Assembly (NCBI GenBank): GCA_030618505.1
Contig: JAUXDF010000175.1
Location: 1-6,960 of the forward strand
Direction of reading: 5' to 3'
Length of the DNA: 6,960 nucleotides
Source: Spongiibacteraceae bacterium
GTDB lineage: Bacteria > Pseudomonadota > Gammaproteobacteria > Pseudomonadales > PIVM01
Shown here: positions 1 through 4,787 of the stretch, one piece after another
Layout: each line of letters begins with the position of its first letter
Numbering within the stretch: position 1 is the stretch's first letter
Translations under genes and position numbers: made by a program
Notes under the pieces: generated by a model
What the model saw: only the letters and a program-made list of their open reading frames with translations
What the model was told of the DNA's origin: nothing
The model's database searches: none

Positions 1-264
1 GCTTAACTGGGAGCACTGCGACAAAATCACAAAAGCCTGGTACGCATCATTAGGGGCAATATTGTTAACTGCCCTACCCCAATGTTTTGCCAAGCCAATC
101 GCCGTTTCTATAGAGAGCTGCAGCAGACGCTCCAATGCTCGATATTCGATCCTTGATAGAGGCCTATCTTTTATCAATGCAGAGATAGTCTTGCACTCGT
201 TTTCATATCGACAAATATGTGCCTGCACTTCGACAACATAGGCTTTAATACCGCGTTCAACCAT
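1..264 (-). CDS. HEPN-domain toxin of module 1 (HepT/DUF86-like), 3' end cut by window edge
   Basis: Only the first 88 codons are inside the window; the frame is open from ATG at 264 to base 1. The visible protein is helical and aligns by eye with the HEPN protein of module 5. Both share KAYV near the N-terminus, a RPLS/RPLT segment, then a helix of the form E(R)xLQxxIExAIG with a following K-H. Full-length relatives end with the RX4HXY RNase motif, which would lie beyond the window edge, so catalytic competence cannot be judged. The start overlaps the end of the upstream MNT gene by 8 bases (257-264), an arrangement that fits translational coupling of a TA pair. Function as an RNase toxin held in check by the MNT partner is inferred from the family. 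Confidence 0.75.
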   Translation of the reverse strand, partial: MVERGIKAYVVEVQAHICRYENECKTISALIKDRPLSRIEYRALERLLQLSIETAIGLAKHWGRAVNNIAPNDAYQAFVILSQCSQLS

Positions 265-607
265 AATATCCTTTCTCCTCAGCTCGTTGCTGCTCAAACT
301 CCAAGTATTCAAACATCGACCATACTCGGCTTATTTCTTTGACCAACCTCAGATCATCTTTTACAAACAATACATTTTCGGCATTGAGAATAGCTTCACA
401 CAAATAGGTGGGTGCCCGGTTAATATCTACAAGGGATATGCTGTGATCTGGCATTCCTATCTTTTCTTGCCACTCCAGCGCCAACAATTCAGGTCGCAAA
501 GCCCGGTCTGTCGCGCTTAGTGAAAAATCATTGAAGGCTATAGCCAAGTCATAATCGCTGCCGTCTCGATAGGAACCATTGGCACGAGACCCATACAACC
601 ACAGCAC
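257..607 (-). CDS. MNT nucleotidyltransferase antitoxin of module 1, N-terminus probably frameshifted
   Basis: The protein contains the nucleotidyltransferase signature GSX10DXD, starting WLYGSRANG and reaching SDYDLA, with a likely third acidic residue in SLVDIN. It resembles the MNT of module 5 along its length, including the VDIN and RxWS segments. The frame used here can start only at GTG 607, five residues before the GS motif, which is too short. An ATG at 662 begins MDEILKxK in another frame. Removing one A from the A6 run at 643-648 joins it to QLAEQNDDIAVLWLYGS, giving 20 residues before WLYGS against 21 in module 5. So the real gene probably spans 257-662 with a one-base slip, either a mutation or a sequencing error. 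As sequenced, no in-frame ATG, GTG or TTG lies upstream of 607. Its expected role is to neutralise the overlapping HEPN partner, perhaps by AMP transfer to its Tyr. Confidence 0.8.
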   Translation of the reverse strand: MLWLYGSRANGSYRDGSDYDLAIAFNDFSLSATDRALRPELLALEWQEKIGMPDHSISLVDINRAPTYLCEAILNAENVLFVKDDLRLVKEISRVWSMFEYLEFEQQRAEEKGYYG

Positions 608-642
608 GGCAATATCATCATTCTGCTCTGCAAGCTGTTTTA

Positions 643-662
643 TTTTTTAATATTTCATCCAT
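643..662 (-). other. Displaced 5' end of the module 1 MNT gene (ATG 662 to A6 tract)
   Basis: The ATG at 662-660 opens MDEILKN and runs into the A6 tract (643-648). The main frame has a TAA at 649-647 directly before it continues as KxKQLAEQ. One base too many in the A tract explains both. No good Shine-Dalgarno precedes this ATG. A longer in-frame start at TTG 704 would fall inside the repeat cluster and is less likely. Confidence 0.55.
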
Positions 663-689
663 TTTCAGATCGATTTCTTTTAGCGTGGG

Positions 690-739
690 AAGAGTCTTAA
701 TCAATAGTAATTAATCAATAGGGTCAGAGTCTTTGATTA
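690..739 (+). repeat. Junction repeat, module 2/1: intact 28-bp palindromic unit plus partial copy
   Basis: The unit at 712-739 has perfect 7-bp inverted ends, TAATCAA (712-718) and TTGATTA (733-739), around a 14-bp centre containing GGGTCAGAGTC. It is identical to the copy at 3002-3029. Immediately before it, 691-707 reads AGAGTCTTAATCAATAG, which looks like the right end of one unit joined to the left end of another, so a deleted tandem copy is likely. The position is between the end of hepT (769) and the start of the module 1 MNT gene. Confidence 0.85.
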
Positions 740-768
740 CGTTTAAGTAACTCTTTCTCTTGAACCGC

Positions 769-1179
769 TCATTGAATCAAGGCTTTTATGTAATAATTAA
801 AATCGATCAAGTGCTTTTCAAGCACGGATATAACAATATCCATGTTTAATGTTTGGTAGTCATGTACGGCAATATTGCGCAGGCCGATCATGGATTTTAA
901 ATTATCGGCAAGTTCAGGTTTGATGATTTTTTCGTTGGCCAATATCTGAAAAACATCCCGGCTCGACTGCGGTATAGCCCAGCTGTTGAGTTTTATGTGT
1001 CTGTTGCCCATATCAATGGCGGCTTCACAGCAGCGCTGCAAATTAAGCACTACGGAATCCTGGCGCGTATAATCTTCCAGGAATGCACTTTTATCCCCTC
1101 GATATTCTTCGTGAATGCGTTTTATGCAGCGCTCAATGGTGGCAGCTTTGTTAATTAATACGTCATCCGTGTAAGTCAT
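769..1179 (-). CDS. hepT: HepT-family HEPN RNase toxin (type VII TA), module 2
   Basis: A 136-residue all-helical HEPN protein. The signature RX4HXY is intact near the C-terminus as R101-NIAV-H106-D-Y108 within GLRNIAVHDY. In the characterised Shewanella HepT, Arg and His of this motif form the RNase site and the Tyr is the residue AMPylated by MntA. Length and motif position fit that family closely. The N-terminal segment (ATIERCIKRIHEEY) and the helix with NLQRCCEAAID are typical of HepT. The ATG overlaps the stop of the upstream mntA in an ATGA arrangement (1179-1176), so translation is probably coupled. Expected role: a translation-blocking RNase, released when MntA fails. Function is inferred from family; the family call is strong. 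Confidence 0.9.
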   Translation of the reverse strand: MTYTDDVLINKAATIERCIKRIHEEYRGDKSAFLEDYTRQDSVVLNLQRCCEAAIDMGNRHIKLNSWAIPQSSRDVFQILANEKIIKPELADNLKSMIGLRNIAVHDYQTLNMDIVISVLEKHLIDFNYYIKALIQ

Positions 1180-1601
1180 TTTAATGCCTTATATCGCTGC
1201 TTGAACTGCTCAACAATGTCTTTGCGCTCTGCCTGCAAGTGTTGGTATTGGCTATAAATGCTGTTTTCATAATTTTCAACATAATAGGCTTCCTGCTCTG
1301 CCCGCCAAATTCTTCGCCCTTCTGTCAGCACTTGAAAGTTCAGTACGGTAGTCGCTTCTTTTAAATCAACCAGATCCACATCTTTATCTAATTGTGCGGC
1401 TAAGGTCTGTGCGACAGCCCAGCATGTGTTTCTGTCATTTTTACCCAAGGTCAAAAAGGCAAGATCGATATCGCTGTCGGCATTCTGTCGGTTTCCGATC
1501 ATGCTGCCGAACAAGTAGACGGCAACCAGGTCAGTAAATTGACTTTGTACTGTTGTGATAACAGCGGGTATATCCATTTGGGGCCCAGTCTCGGTTTTCA
1601 T
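1176..1601 (-). CDS. mntA: MntA-family adenylyltransferase antitoxin (type VII TA), module 2
   Basis: A 141-residue minimal nucleotidyltransferase. The motif GSX10DXD is G32-S33 through D44-I-D46 (SDIDLAFL), and the third catalytic Asp is probably D76 in DVDLVDL. The C-terminal part is charged and Tyr-rich (ENYENSIYSQY), as in MntA proteins that contact HepT. In the characterised system MntA transfers AMP to the HepT active-site Tyr and so silences it. The gene precedes hepT with a 4-base ATGA overlap. ATG 1601 was chosen as the first in frame; ATG 1577 is an alternative and neither has a strong Shine-Dalgarno. Module 2 is the best-preserved pair of the window, with both catalytic motifs intact and no frame damage. 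Confidence 0.9.
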   Translation of the reverse strand: MKTETGPQMDIPAVITTVQSQFTDLVAVYLFGSMIGNRQNADSDIDLAFLTLGKNDRNTCWAVAQTLAAQLDKDVDLVDLKEATTVLNFQVLTEGRRIWRAEQEAYYVENYENSIYSQYQHLQAERKDIVEQFKQRYKALK

Positions 1602-1717
1602 TAATGGAACTATTTCTATCAGCCGTTTTAACTATCACTCAGTGCTTTTATTACTTTGCGACAAAAATAAAATTGCCTGGCACTCTTCTTTTTCTGCAAC
1701 ACTGATTACTAGCTGCT

Positions 1718-1756
1718 AAATCAATAGGGTCAGAGTTGAATGGCACTTAGTTAAGC
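1718..1756 (+). repeat. Junction repeat, long variant (module 3/2)
   Basis: This copy shares AATCAATAGGGTCAGAGT with the 28-bp unit, then departs into TGAATGGCACTTAGTTAAGC instead of CTTTGATTA. The same extended form occurs at 5128-5165 with four base differences over 38 bp (T/C at two sites, A/G at one, plus the position before TCAATAG). The two variants share a left half and differ in the right half, which suggests two related repeat types. Confidence 0.8.
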
Positions 1757-1771
1757 CGGATTACGGCTTTT
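1753..1771 (+). repeat. Small hairpin AAGCCG-GATTA-CGGCTT followed by TT
   Basis: There is a six-base-pair stem (1753-1758 with 1764-1769), a five-base loop and a short T run. On the plus strand it has the outline of a weak Rho-independent terminator, but no plus-strand gene ends here. On the minus strand the stem is followed only by AACT. It may simply be part of the repeat end, since the stem begins in its TTAAGC. Confidence 0.35.
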
Positions 1772-1774
1772 AAT

Positions 1775-1840
1775 CCCTTCTCCCTCACCCCAACCCTTTT
1801 ATGCCCGCGTTTTGGGTGCTCCCGCAAGCGGGAGAGGGGG
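1775..1840. repeat. CTCCC/GGGAG inverted-repeat block (common intergenic repeat type)
   Basis: A CCCTTCTCCCTCACCCC tract (1775-1791) is followed by a perfect 7-bp inverted repeat, CTCCCGC (1819-1825) AA GCGGGAG (1828-1834), and then AGGGGG. Blocks of this form are frequent as interspersed intergenic repeats in proteobacteria (general knowledge). No long T run follows, so I do not call it a terminator. Confidence 0.5.
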
Positions 1841-1850
1841 CTAAAACAGC

Positions 1851-1875
1851 TTAGGTCAGAGCCTTTGATTATTAT
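1851..1875 (+). repeat. Degenerate copy of the junction repeat (module 3/2)
   Basis: The right half of the 28-bp unit is recognisable as GGTCAGAGCCTTTGATTAT (one change in AGAGTC) while the left arm is lost. Orientation is the same as all other copies. It sits 95 bases from the long variant at 1718. Confidence 0.65.
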
Positions 1876-2103
1876 CCACGGCCCTCTGAAGCCTGTCACT
1901 TTTCTTTTTAGCATGACGTTATTGGAAAGAAACGCTGACCAGTGCTACTTTAGTTAGGCATTGGTGGGGGCGCACCCTATATATTATTGATCAAAGACAG
2001 CGTCCAGGGTTGGTTGCCATTATAAAGCACGATAGGGAGCACTGGAGGGAGTGTTTTGCTGGCAGGTCTATAATTTGTTTTATGTTATCCATGATAAACT
2101 CTT

Positions 2104-2451
2104 TTATTGCGGCACACCCACGCCCCGCGCTTTAAGATTTCCTCGAGTGCTTTGTAATAAAACCTTATCCTTATTAATAATTTCTCGAAATTCAGCACTG
2201 ATTGCAGTCCAATCAACTATATCGACCTTCCAGGGAAGGTCAGACTCAGAAAAAGCGTCCTTTAGTTCAGCCGTTAATGACAAAGACATTGGCTCAGCAC
2301 TTAACACGGCCAAATCAAGATCGGAATAGGGTTTAGCCTGTTTCCTGGCTCGCGAACCAAAGGCCCATACTTCTGCTCTTGGAATTACCTTGCTCAAAAT
2401 TGCATTAACTATTTGCCACTGAGTGGCGCTTATTTCTATATCTGGCTGCAT
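2104..2451 (-). CDS. HI0073-like nucleotidyltransferase (MNT) of module 3
   Basis: A 115-residue nucleotidyltransferase-domain protein with GSX10DXD intact: G32-S33 in AFGSRAR through D44-L-D46 in SDLDLAVL, and a third Asp, probably D77, in KVDIVDW. The GSRARxxAxPYSDLDL style is that of the HI0073 subfamily, which pairs with HI0074-type proteins, and such a partner is the gene just upstream (2946-2536). A good Shine-Dalgarno (AGAAGG at 2465-2460) lies 8 bases before ATG 2451, so this gene has its own ribosome binding site instead of overlapping its partner. The C-terminal tail (LKARGVGVPQ) looks unconserved. Role as antitoxin or modifier of the HEPN partner is inferred from family. Confidence 0.85.
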   Translation of the reverse strand: MQPDIEISATQWQIVNAILSKVIPRAEVWAFGSRARKQAKPYSDLDLAVLSAEPMSLSLTAELKDAFSESDLPWKVDIVDWTAISAEFREIINKDKVLLQSTRGNLKARGVGVPQ

Positions 2452-2459
2452 TAATATGG

Positions 2460-2465
2460 CCTTCT
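2460..2465 (-). promoter_or_regulatory. Ribosome binding site of the module 3 MNT gene
   Basis: AGAAGG on the minus strand, 8 bases before ATG 2451. It supports the chosen start and shows independent initiation, unlike the overlapping MNT/HEPN pairs. Confidence 0.6.
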
Positions 2466-2508
2466 CAATTGTGGCATTGTCACAGCATCATCTCGATGCG
2501 ATAAGCCA

Positions 2509-2533
2509 CTATTGGGCAATATCTATTGGGCAA
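2509..2533. repeat. 14-base-period direct repeat of CTATTGGGCAA
   Basis: The 11-mer CTATTGGGCAA occurs at 2509-2519 and again at 2523-2533, directly after the stop of the HI0074-like gene. A small hairpin GCATC-ATCTC-GATGC lies next to it at 2485-2499. No function can be assigned. Confidence 0.5.
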
Positions 2534-2535
2534 CA

Positions 2536-2946
2536 CTAATTTTTAGCTATGCGCTCAAGCAATTTATCACGCAAATACTCAGCCTCACTTAAAAAAGCCG
2601 GAATTTGATCAACGACCTGCAGGGCAATATTTTCATTATAAGTGTGGCTGGTTTTCCCTCGCATCTCTCGAAAGCCTCGCCATACTGCCCAATCGCTCAA
2701 TAATAACCCCTGTTCATTTGCCGTGCGAATAATGGTTTGAAATGCAAAGGTGTCAATATCTTCCGGAGTTGCTGCGGTCATTTCAAGGTGGCGCTTGAGC
2801 ATTTTATGTGAAAGCTCATAGGTAAATTCAAAACGCTGAATTAAGCCATCACGTATCTGCTCGTCACAAATATCAAGTTGATAGCGCTTGATTCCCTCAT
2901 CGAGTCGGTTAATCGCATTTATCAGTGCAGAGATATCAAGCGTCAT
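2536..2946 (-). CDS. HI0074-like nucleotidyltransferase substrate-binding (HEPN) protein, module 3
   Basis: A 136-residue helical protein of the HI0074 / NTase substrate-binding family. Recognisable segments are IQRFEFTYELSHKMLKRHL near residues 36-54, then NEQGLLLSDWAVWRGFREMRG (split by motif here), and SHTYNENIA. The HEPN signature is present as R96-GKTS-H101-T-Y103, again RX4HXY. ATG 2946 is preferred because GAAAGAG (2959-2953) lies 6 bases upstream; an in-frame TTG at 2961 would add five residues and overlap that site. The gene comes before its MNT partner with an 82-base gap, the reverse of the other pairs here. It may be an RNase toxin or, as first proposed for HI0074, a substrate-binding subunit; the sequence cannot decide. 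Confidence 0.85.
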   Translation of the reverse strand: MTLDISALINAINRLDEGIKRYQLDICDEQIRDGLIQRFEFTYELSHKMLKRHLEMTAATPEDIDTFAFQTIIRTANEQGLLLSDWAVWRGFREMRGKTSHTYNENIALQVVDQIPAFLSEAEYLRDKLLERIAKN

Positions 2947-2952
2947 GGTTTG

Positions 2953-2959
2953 CTCTTTC
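2953..2959 (-). promoter_or_regulatory. Ribosome binding site deciding the start of the HI0074-like gene
   Basis: GAAAGAG on the minus strand, 6 bases before ATG 2946. It overlaps the alternative TTG start at 2961, which argues for the ATG. Confidence 0.45.
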
Positions 2960-3001
2960 AATTATTGTTAATTAAAAGCTGGCGATAGCCGCCCCCTAAA
3001 C

Positions 3002-3029
3002 TAATCAATAGGGTCAGAGTCTTTGATTA
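3002..3029 (+). repeat. Junction repeat, intact 28-bp palindromic unit (module 4/3)
   Basis: Identical to 712-739: TAATCAA (3002-3008), a 14-bp centre with GGGTCAGAGTC, and TTGATTA (3023-3029). It lies between the end of the module 4 HEPN gene (3105) and the start of the HI0074-like gene (2946). Confidence 0.9.
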
Positions 3030-3104
3030 TTTTGCCCGCAAGGTTGTGTCGCCAATGTACCTTTTCCTTGATTTCGCGTGGGCTCAATTAAGGCTACGAG
3101 TAGT

Positions 3105-3440
3105 TTATTCATGCATCTGACTGCATTGATTCGAGGCCATTTTTAGCCTGGGTAACTCCATTTCAATCACGCTCCAAATGCTGTCTAGATCTAGTCCAAG
3201 ATAGTCATGTACGAGAATATTGCGAAAACCTGAAATCGCCCGCCACGGAATATGTGCTTGTTTGGCTTTTACATGATCGCAAAGACGCCGACTTGACTCG
3301 GCCATGACTTGAAGATTTCGTACTACTGCATCCTGAGTCAGGCGAGATGAGTAAAAGGAGTCACGGCTCTCAATATACTCGTCAATTCGGGCTATGCAAT
3401 CGAGCATATGCGCGATATAGACCGAGTTATCTTTTGCCAT
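3105..3440 (-). CDS. HEPN toxin of module 4 (DUF86/HepT-like)
   Basis: A 111-residue DUF86-type HEPN protein. The N-terminal helix reads YIAHMLDCIARIDEYI, a central helix has AVVRNLQVMAESSRRL, then HIPWRAISGFRN and the active motif R73-NILV-H78-D-Y80, an intact RX4HXY. This short form is the usual partner of small MNTs such as the one directly upstream. Its ATG (3440-3438) overlaps a TGA at 3442-3440 in a TGATG arrangement. That TGA is the stop of the MNT in the ancestral frame, not in the frame now open, so coupling may be weakened. A 37-base segment (3220-3256) is repeated at 4690-4726 with two mismatches, in the remnant toxin of module 6. Confidence 0.9.
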   Translation of the reverse strand: MAKDNSVYIAHMLDCIARIDEYIESRDSFYSSRLTQDAVVRNLQVMAESSRRLCDHVKAKQAHIPWRAISGFRNILVHDYLGLDLDSIWSVIEMELPRLKMASNQCSQMHE

Positions 3441-3459
3441 CAGAGCTGCTGCGCCTCTT

Positions 3460-3711
3460 TTAATACCTGCGGTACAGAGCTTTCTCTGTTACGACATCCA
3501 CTTGTCGGCCAAGTAAGTCGCGCATATCCATTAAAAAGCCACCGAGAGCCAAGCCACTATGGCCTTCGGCCAATTCGACCAAAAAGTCGACATCACTGGT
3601 GTCAGTCACTTCATCCCGTGCCATGGAGCCGAATACACGAATATTAACCACGCCGTTTTTTTGGCCAAGTGCCAGTATCTTCTCGCGGTTAGTTTCAATT
3701 AGCTTGTGCAT
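3460..3711 (-). CDS. MNT nucleotidyltransferase antitoxin of module 4, C-terminus frameshifted
   Basis: Eighty-three residues as sequenced. GSX10DXD is intact: G28-S29 (VFGSMARDE) through D40-V-D42 (SDVDFLV), with the third Asp at D72 in QVDVV. The open frame stops at TAA right after EKALYRRY. In the next frame the DNA continues VLKEAQQL and ends at TGA 3442-3440, exactly overlapping the HEPN ATG. That is the expected family ending (helix with VLxEAxxL), so a loss of bases equal to 1 modulo 3 just before it has removed part of the last helix. By family comparison roughly 13 bases are missing. The catalytic core is complete, so activity may survive, but the toxin-facing end and translational coupling are altered. 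Ancestral extent 3440-3711. Confidence 0.85.
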   Translation of the reverse strand: MHKLIETNREKILALGQKNGVVNIRVFGSMARDEVTDTSDVDFLVELAEGHSGLALGGFLMDMRDLLGRQVDVVTEKALYRRY

Positions 3712-3749
3712 ATCCGAATTTTACGCGGCCAGCGAAGAATAGCAAACAG

Positions 3750-3777
3750 AAATCAATAAGGTCAGAGTCTTTGAACA
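3750..3777 (+). repeat. Junction repeat, diverged copy (module 5/4)
   Basis: AATCAATAAGGTCAGAGTCTTTGA matches the 28-bp unit except for one central G to A and the outermost bases, which break the inverted ends. Same orientation as the others. It lies between the end of the module 5 HEPN gene (3841) and the start of the module 4 MNT gene (3711). Confidence 0.8.
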
Positions 3778-3840
3778 GTTGGAGAATAATCAGGCCAGCG
3801 CTTTTATCCGTTTGTTTTAGCCTATTTAATATCACTAGAG

Positions 3841-4287
3841 CTACTGGACATTAGCTTTTAATAATTGTTCAGTGACTTTTTGTATGTAGCCCTGCACTTG
3901 TTGATATTTACCTTCTTTGAGCACTGGGTCGATTATCTGCCAATCTAAGTTTAGGTAGTCGTGAATGATGGCGTTACGCATACCAATGGCACCTCGCATA
4001 ATACTTATATCGGGTTCGGTGATGGCTAATCGTTCATACACACGTTCAATCGCTGCTCTGGCCTCAGCGGGCACAGGTTTATTGGTCGATTTCAGGTAAT
4101 GCTTAGAGCACCCAATGGCAGCCTCAACAACAACTTGTAGGCTTCTTTCACAGGCACTGCGCTCATTAAAGGTAAGTGGCCGTTGTCTGGCTAGGCCACT
4201 GAGCTCATCAAGGGCGTTAAAATGTTGTGCTATTTGTTCATTAATCGCGTAAACATACGCTTTATAATGATTGTCTGATGCGTTCAT
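3841..4287 (-). CDS. HEPN toxin of module 5 (HepT-like)
   Basis: A 148-residue HEPN protein. RX4HXY is intact as R104-NAII-H109-D-Y111 in GMRNAIIHDYLNLDW. The N-terminal region (KAYVYAINEQI) and the helix SLQVVVEAAIGCSKHYL match the partial HEPN of module 1, and its length is closer to HepT than to the short DUF86 form of module 4. ATG 4287 lies 26 bases inside the upstream MNT gene, the longest overlap in the window; alignment of KAYV with module 1 supports this start. Expected role: an RNase toxin whose motif Tyr is the AMPylation target of the MNT partner. Confidence 0.88.
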   Translation of the reverse strand: MNASDNHYKAYVYAINEQIAQHFNALDELSGLARQRPLTFNERSACERSLQVVVEAAIGCSKHYLKSTNKPVPAEARAAIERVYERLAITEPDISIMRGAIGMRNAIIHDYLNLDWQIIDPVLKEGKYQQVQGYIQKVTEQLLKANVQ

Positions 4288-4642
4288 ATTCGTATTTATA
4301 TTCTTCCCATAGAGACCATATACGTTGTTCTTCGCTTCTTAAGCGTAAGCCATTGTTACACAAAAGTATCTTGCCATCATTGATGATATTTTGCGCTAAA
4401 GGGGTGGGTATTTTGTTGATATCGACAATGGATATAGTGTGTTTTAGTTGACTACTTAACTGATAGCGCCACTCTTCAATAAGCTGCTGCCTGTTTGCTG
4501 CATTAGAGGGCAGCGCTATGGCCAAGTCATAATCACTGTCGATAGTGTGCTTACCTGCGGCTCGTGAGCCATATAGCCAGACAACATCAGTTGAGCCGAG
4601 TTTTTGTAATGTGTTGATTATGTCTTGCCGGTCATCGTTCAT
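4262..4642 (-). CDS. MNT nucleotidyltransferase antitoxin of module 5
   Basis: A 126-residue nucleotidyltransferase, undamaged. GSX10DXD: G25-S26 in WLYGSRAAG through D37-Y-D39 in SDYDLAIA; the third Asp is probably D74 in SIVDIN. The C-terminal part (EEQRIWSLWEEYKYEYERI) is Trp/Tyr/Arg-rich, resembling the corresponding part of module 1. Only AAAGAA precedes ATG 4642 as a weak Shine-Dalgarno. The gene begins 39 bases after the remnant toxin of module 6 with no junction repeat between, unlike every other module start here. It overlaps its HEPN partner by 26 bases. Confidence 0.9.
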   Translation of the reverse strand: MNDDRQDIINTLQKLGSTDVVWLYGSRAAGKHTIDSDYDLAIALPSNAANRQQLIEEWRYQLSSQLKHTISIVDINKIPTPLAQNIINDGKILLCNNGLRLRSEEQRIWSLWEEYKYEYERIRQSL

Positions 4643-4681
4643 TTTATTCTTTGGTGATACCCTGGTTGGTTTGAGGGTGTT

Positions 4682-4771
4682 TTAAAAACTTGCGAAAGCC
4701 TGAAATTGCCCGCCACGGAATATGTGAATGTGGCTGAGATATTCATTCAGGCGCATAAAACCCTGTTTCAT
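4682..4771 (-). pseudogene. Remnant HEPN toxin of module 6, internally deleted
   Basis: ATG 4771 overlaps, as ATGA, the TGA (4770-4768) that ends the module 6 MNT in its ancestral frame. The first codons read MKQGFMRLNEYLSHI, which looks like a DUF86 N-terminus. After that about 48 codons are missing, and in another frame the DNA reads HIPWRAISGFR, identical to the segment before the active motif of the module 4 toxin. At DNA level 4690-4726 matches 3220-3256 at 35 of 37 bases. Homology ends at FR, so the RX4HXY motif is gone. The join carries a short CACAT duplication, consistent with a slipped or microhomology deletion. As it stands it encodes at most 29 residues and cannot be an RNase. Confidence 0.8.
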
Positions 4772-4787
4772 AGCGGGATGGCTTCTT

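Larger units (their letters stand above)
1602..2103. other. 500-bp gene-free spacer between modules 3 and 2
   Basis: I see no coding region on either strand that resembles a known protein. The spacer contains the long-form junction repeat (1718-1756), a hairpin (1753-1769), a pyrimidine/purine-rich inverted repeat block (1775-1840) and a degenerate repeat copy (1851-1875). The remaining 1876-2103 has no recognised feature; a GTTAGGC at about 1954 looks attC-like but lacks a partner. The mntA promoter should lie between 1602 and about 1700, but no convincing -35/-10 pair can be named. Confidence 0.6.

Noticed and set aside
1950..1965. GTTAGGC and GTTAAGC strings resembling integron attC core sites, suggesting a cassette array
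   Set aside because: No matching inverse core, no attC-length imperfect palindrome after each module, no integrase, and the junction repeats are only 28-38 bp. TA genes are frequent in integrons, but the structure is not present here.
2051..2329. Plus-strand open frame opposite the module 3 MNT gene
   Set aside because: It is the antisense shadow of a conserved minus-strand gene and has no recognisable domain. The same applies to plus-strand frames at 287-520, 3408-3647 and 6379-6585.
3460..3500. Programmed -1 frameshifting of the module 4 and module 6 MNT genes
   Set aside because: No canonical slippery heptamer and no clear downstream pseudoknot could be read. Small deletions explain the data more simply; kept only as a test within the findings.
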